The position numbers and the translations under genes were made by a program. Below the pieces are notes generated by a model. That model did no database searches. It was not told the origin of the DNA and saw only the letters and a list, made by a program, of their open reading frames with translations. A stretch of DNA of 64,000 nucleotides from Leuconostoc holzapfelii (GTDB lineage: Bacteria > Bacillota > Bacilli > Lactobacillales > Lactobacillaceae): assembly GCF_012396485.1 (NCBI RefSeq), contig NZ_JAAXPO010000004.1, positions 124,001 through 188,000 of the forward strand, written 5' to 3'. Shown here in pieces: positions 62,525-64,000 of this stretch (position 1 is its first letter; every line of letters starts with the position of its first letter).

Positions 62525-62556
62525 TTTATACAGTTAATCAAATACCATATCGGCAT
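62521..62556 (-). CDS. Possible 11-codon leader ORF upstream of the C39 gene
   Basis: ATG to TGA frame encoding MPIWYLINCIK. Its stop overlaps the C39 start as ATGA. The RBS is weak (GTGG). It could couple translation to the peptidase, or be chance. Confidence 0.2.
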   Translation of the reverse strand: MPIWYLINCIK

Positions 62557-62607
62557 GCTGTTTTTACCACAATCCGACTATAATAGGTTCTAGATAAGTT
62601 GCACTGA

Positions 62608-62862
62608 TTATTTTAGCATCCGGTCACAAGTGGTGTTAAACAGGGCCGCCATTTGAATAATGAGGTCAACGTCTGGCACCCGCTTGCCTTCTTCATATCG
62701 CGCAATGGTTGATGTGCAAACGTTTAATTTTTCAGCCAACGCACGGCGGCTTAATTGTGCACCCGTTCTTAACGTCAATAAGTTTTTTGGTAGCTGATGC
62801 CCACCAGTCACTTGTTTTAATTGTTCATCCGTCATTTGACGATAGTGTGTCTGATCCAACAT
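62608..62862 (-). CDS. Double-glycine leader fused to XRE helix-turn-helix protein
   Basis: 84 aa from the ATG at 62862 (GGAGAAAATC upstream; an ATG 12 nt earlier overlaps the RBS). The first 21 residues end MTDEQLKQVTGG. With GG at -2/-1, Val -4, Leu -7, Thr -11 and Met -12, this fits a class II bacteriocin/ComC leader. The remaining 63 residues are a canonical XRE domain: NLLTLRTGAQLSRRALAEKL, NVCTSTIARYEEGKRVPD, then IQMAALFNTTCDRMLK. No membrane helix. Cleavage after GG would release the DNA-binding domain with only four or five extra residues. Same strand and just upstream of a stand-alone C39 peptidase. I do not know a described protein of this design. Confidence 0.85.
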   Translation of the reverse strand: MLDQTHYRQMTDEQLKQVTGGHQLPKNLLTLRTGAQLSRRALAEKLNVCTSTIARYEEGKRVPDVDLIIQMAALFNTTCDRMLK

Positions 62863-62876
62863 GATTTTCTCCATAG

Positions 62877-62943
62877 TTTCGTATGCCTACCATGACATGA
62901 TATATTAGCCATTTGCCAATACTATCATTGTACGAAAATCGTA
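62877..62943. promoter_or_regulatory. Divergent control region of the leader-XRE and XRE-TetR genes
   Basis: Contains TACGA-aaa-TCGTA (62931-62943), a perfect short palindrome, and a matching half-site TTTCGTA (62877-62883) in inverted orientation to TACGAAA (62931-62937). Candidate operators for one or both regulators. Confidence 0.5.
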
Positions 62944-62964
62944 TCAAAACGCTTGGAGAAAATT

Positions 62965-63693
62965 ATGACCATTGGCAATCAAATTAAATTGTTAAGACAA
63001 GCTAAAGGGCTTACCCAACGTGATTTGGCAGATGCACTCTTCATCTCTTTTCAGGCCGTCTCCAGTTGGGAACGACAGCAAAGCCAACCTACTGCTGACA
63101 TGTTAATGACTATCATTGAAAAATATCAACTGCCCAGTGATTTTTTCATGACGCCGACCAGCATACAAAAAACCACACAAGAAAAAGAACAAATCTTGCG
63201 TGGCTTTTTGGAGAGCCTCAAGTACTGTGCACATACCCAACCCAGCTATGAAATCATTGCCCAATTTGCGAATCTCCCTTGCACAATCATCCACCAACAC
63301 TTTCCAGATTATGACGCGCTCGTGAATCAATTGATGATGTCCGTTGATGAACAAATTAAACCCATCGTTGAAACTCATCTGCTCGCACACGACGACTTAA
63401 TTACGACATTTTCAACATACATGGCACCACGCTTATATGCAGAACGGGAGAAACTTCATCTGTTATACACCCGACCTTATTTGAGAGAAACCTGGTTGCA
63501 CTTTATTAAACTACGTTACCAACAACTCATTGCCCAATGCCAACCAAATCCCATCGCAACCACCTACTTGCTTGATGTCCTCATTACCTTTATTTCAGTG
63601 TGGTTGAGTGATGCGCACCCTGAACCGCTAGCGGCATTCCAACAACGTATTGCCCAACTCACACATGTGCCAATCCAATCATGGTCAAAATAA
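62965..63693 (+). CDS. Dual-domain regulator: XRE helix-turn-helix followed by TetR-like domain
   Basis: 242 aa from the ATG at 62965 (TTGGAGAAAATT upstream). Residues 1-58 are XRE: IGNQIKLLRQAKGLTQRDLA, ISFQAVSSWERQQSQPT. From about 67, ILRGFLESLKYC ... IIAQFANLPCTIIHQHFPDYDALV has the TetR DNA-binding layout, with an FPDY in place of the F-x-S-K region, and the rest is an all-helical TetR C-terminal-like part. Two potential DNA-binding units in one chain are unusual. Divergent from the leader-XRE gene, with palindromes between, so it probably regulates that locus. Confidence 0.75.
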   Translation: MTIGNQIKLLRQAKGLTQRDLADALFISFQAVSSWERQQSQPTADMLMTIIEKYQLPSDFFMTPTSIQKTTQEKEQILRGFLESLKYCAHTQPSYEIIAQFANLPCTIIHQHFPDYDALVNQLMMSVDEQIKPIVETHLLAHDDLITTFSTYMAPRLYAEREKLHLLYTRPYLRETWLHFIKLRYQQLIAQCQPNPIATTYLLDVLITFISVWLSDAHPEPLAAFQQRIAQLTHVPIQSWSK

Positions 63694-63730
63694 CCCAAAG
63701 TCCTGATACCCTTGAACTTTGGGTTATTTT
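63687..63730. terminator. Bidirectional terminator
   Basis: AAAATAACCCAAAGT / ACTTTGGGTTATTTT stem overlapping the end of the XRE-TetR gene. Confidence 0.88.
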
Positions 63731-63790
63731 GATGCGTAAACCTGTCCTGAAGTGACGCCTGTTCATTTTGGTGCCTTTTATTTTTAAACC

Positions 63791-63896
63791 ACAAAAAAAC
63801 CTATACCATTCATCACTCCCCGACTTAAAAACACATTTTAAGCTCGATGTATAGTATAGGAACCCCTAGTTTGAGTATTCTGTTTCAATACGTAAC
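63791..63896 (-). other. Structured element or long terminator at the window end
   Basis: On the minus strand a hairpin GTATT-7 nt-AATAC (63880-63896) precedes a long imperfect stem (arms 63846-63860 and 63800-63814, 13 of 15 pairs) with an inner CTTAAAA/TTTTAAG hairpin, then T7. It ends a transcript entering from beyond 64000 or a small RNA. The remaining bases to 64000 hold no gene I can support. Confidence 0.6.
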
Positions 63897-64000
63897 AGCC
63901 TCATCTAGTATTCTATCAAATTGCAACCCGACAAAATTCAATTATTTAAGCAATTTTTTCATAAAATATATGCGTGACTTTTTATGACAATTGTGTTATG

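Noticed and set aside
63861-63930. tracrRNA/CRISPR anti-repeat at the right edge
   Set aside because: No repeats, no cas genes and no recognisable nexus; only general hairpin resemblance.
1-64000. Insertion sequences, prophage, CRISPR arrays or rRNA genes
   Set aside because: No transposase, integrase, phage structural gene, direct repeat array or rRNA-like sequence was seen.

Overview
The window looks like a chromosomal, origin-proximal segment of a heterofermentative lactic acid bacterium, most likely Weissella or a close relative. Support: a malic enzyme gene divergent from a SorC/DeoR-type regulator, as in the Weissella paramesenteroides citI-citM locus; a complete arginine deiminase operon; glucose-6-phosphate dehydrogenase; a D-lactate dehydrogenase family enzyme; T-box leaders; moderate GC content; and a perfect parS site (TGTTTCACGTGAAACA) plus a second near-perfect one 15 kb away. 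No 16S rRNA is present, so the genus is an inference. I see no prophage, insertion sequence or CRISPR array.

Layout. 1-3 kb: citrate locus (malic enzyme cut by the window edge, citI) and an acetoin/diacetyl reductase. 3-4.4 kb: two small membrane proteins. 4.5-10.7 kb: an NAD/nucleoside salvage island: an NrtR-type regulator, a near-perfect 29-bp operator, a NiaP-like niacin transporter, an orphan nadC, an ADP-ribosylglycohydrolase homologue, an NCS1 permease and a PfkB kinase. 10.7-15.7 kb: a TPP-riboswitch operon running leftwards: thiE-thiS-thiF-thiG, an MFS transporter broken at a nine-T tract, and an M20 amidase. 15.7-19.5 kb: an ABC importer of the Fe3+/thiamine/phosphonate type. 19.8-24.1 kb: a class A beta-lactamase-like serine hydrolase, tRNA-Ser(GCU), recQ, a phosphoglycerate mutase-like phosphatase and a membrane protein. 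24.2-25.9 kb: an NhaC-family transporter behind a T-box with an apparent tyrosine (UAC) specifier. 25.9-31.4 kb: arcABDC behind a roughly 650-bp AT-rich leader region. 31.4-37.5 kb: a LacI-controlled carbohydrate-ester locus: GPH transporter, a hydrolase with a premature stop, lacI, and three divergent esterases. 38-42 kb: zwf, adcR-adcA with an Adc-box palindrome, an aldo/keto reductase and parS. 42-46 kb: a YtrA-type GntR regulator with two ABC exporter pairs. 46-53 kb: an ECF S component, a BMP-family binding protein, DoxX, YagU, an alpha/beta hydrolase, a Cof phosphatase and a large FAD/NAD(P)-binding protein. 53-61 kb: an AgrC/AgrA-like two-component system, a YeiH exporter, a beta-hydroxyacid dehydrogenase, a methyltransferase, D-LDH and tyrS with its own T-box.

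The most unusual locus is at 62.0-63.7 kb. A small gene encodes a bacteriocin-type double-glycine leader (ending MTDEQLKQVTGG) joined directly to a canonical XRE helix-turn-helix domain. Downstream on the same strand is a stand-alone C39 peptidase domain with its Cys-His-Asp triad but no ABC or membrane part. Divergent from the pair is a regulator carrying an XRE domain followed by a TetR-like domain. This suggests a transcription factor matured in the cytoplasm by a bacteriocin-leader peptidase. I do not know a described system of this form.

Other cross-cutting points: all three ABC substrate-binding proteins in the window lack a lipobox cysteine, and two tyrosine T-boxes (NhaC and tyrS) make a small tyrosine regulon. 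Gene assignments come from motif recognition only; no searches were run.
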